Below, piece after piece: positions 63,911-64,000 of a stretch of DNA of 64,000 bases; position 1 is the stretch's first letter; the number at the start of each line of letters is the position of its first letter. A model generated the notes under the pieces. That model was not told the origin of the DNA. It did no database searches and worked only from the letters and a program-made list of their open reading frames with translations. Position numbers and translations under genes: made by a program. The DNA lies in assembly GCA_016936665.1 (NCBI GenBank), contig JAFGXI010000010.1:136611-200610 (forward strand), in the 5' to 3' direction. The stretch is from Bacteroidales bacterium (GTDB lineage Bacteria; Bacteroidota; Bacteroidia; Bacteroidales; JAFGXI01).

Positions 63911-64000
63911 TTAATGTTTCATGGCTTGAGTCATAGTTACCCGATTTCCATCGATATATGCTACAACAAAGGCGTCTTTATAGTTTGTATTTCGACAAAT
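63911..64000 (-). CDS. C-terminal end of a protein, possibly SPOR-type envelope protein (partial)
   Basis: The last 29 codons of a minus-strand gene are visible: NYKDAFVVAYIDGNRVTM followed by TQAMKH and a stop at 63911-63913. The KDAFVVAY-x-DG-x-R pattern resembles the C-termini of SPOR-type peptidoglycan-binding or amidase proteins in Bacteroidota. The rest of the gene is outside the window, so the identity is tentative. It is convergent with porQ. Confidence 0.45.
   Translation of the reverse strand: MCRNTNYKDAFVVAYIDGNRVTMTQAMKH

Noticed and set aside
1..64000. Search for CRISPR arrays, insertion sequences, tRNA genes and integrase sites
   Set aside because: No evenly spaced direct repeats, transposase motifs, cloverleaf-like segments or terminal inverted repeats with target duplications were seen by eye.

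Overview
This window looks like a chromosomal segment of a low-GC Bacteroidota bacterium, probably a marine or anaerobic member of Bacteroidales/Marinilabiliales. The pointers are two type IX secretion signatures (a PorQ-like protein and a very large secreted protein ending in a YPNP sorting domain), a TonB-dependent receptor paired with a DUF4249 lipoprotein, a TonB energy transducer, many signal-peptide-II lipoproteins, near absence of Shine-Dalgarno sequences, and repeated matches to the Bacteroidota -7 promoter element TAnnTTTG. Most genes are housekeeping. I see no prophage, transposon, CRISPR array, tRNA or rRNA.

Layout. 1-8 kb (minus strand): the N-terminal part of lon, then a PatB-type C-S lyase, an M3 peptidase lipoprotein and alaS. 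8.1-11.4 kb (plus): a tight operon of M23 peptidase, MerR regulator, Nif3-like protein and zinc-ribbon coiled-coil protein. 11.4-18 kb: an ADP-forming acyl-CoA synthetase, an orphan helicase-associated-repeat protein, tryptophanase and a divergent aminotransferase, which together could form an amino-acid fermentation neighbourhood. 18-27 kb: a TPMT-like methyltransferase with a start-codon problem, an enoyl-CoA hydratase, aroK, ispE, an SSAT-like acetyltransferase, tonB, the DUF4249/receptor pair, a serine hydrolase and an AHSA1 protein. 27-34 kb: DsbD, a two-gene envelope operon of unknown function and an M1 metallopeptidase. 33.8-36.2 kb: ribE, an MnmD-like methyltransferase and the S6-S18-L9 operon. 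36.3-43.2 kb: a lipoprotein, PepE, a divergent alanine-dehydrogenase homologue, MltF, hutI and gapA. 43.3-50 kb: the large T9SS cargo protein, lipA with two envelope genes (one only 43 codons), and a radical-SAM protein. 50-56 kb: a peptide transporter, DUF4159, rsmE, and a phosphoesterase / glycosyltransferase / OppC-type permease operon. 56-64 kb: htpG, an unknown exported protein, a PocR-PAS hybrid histidine kinase divergent from porQ, and the C-terminal tail of one more gene.

The most interesting signals are: (i) about four and a half tandem repeats of roughly 60 residues, each complete unit with one cysteine, inserted in the T9SS cargo protein, which I cannot match to a named domain; (ii) a methyltransferase whose family-conserved N-terminus is encoded upstream of the first ATG with no usual start codon and against a transcription terminator; (iii) an alanine dehydrogenase-like protein with altered nucleotide-binding and catalytic motifs; (iv) a helicase-associated-repeat protein with no helicase; (v) a perfect 17-bp palindrome upstream of lon; and (vi) a 43-codon lipoprotein overlapping the next gene. 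I did not find a clearly new multi-gene system.
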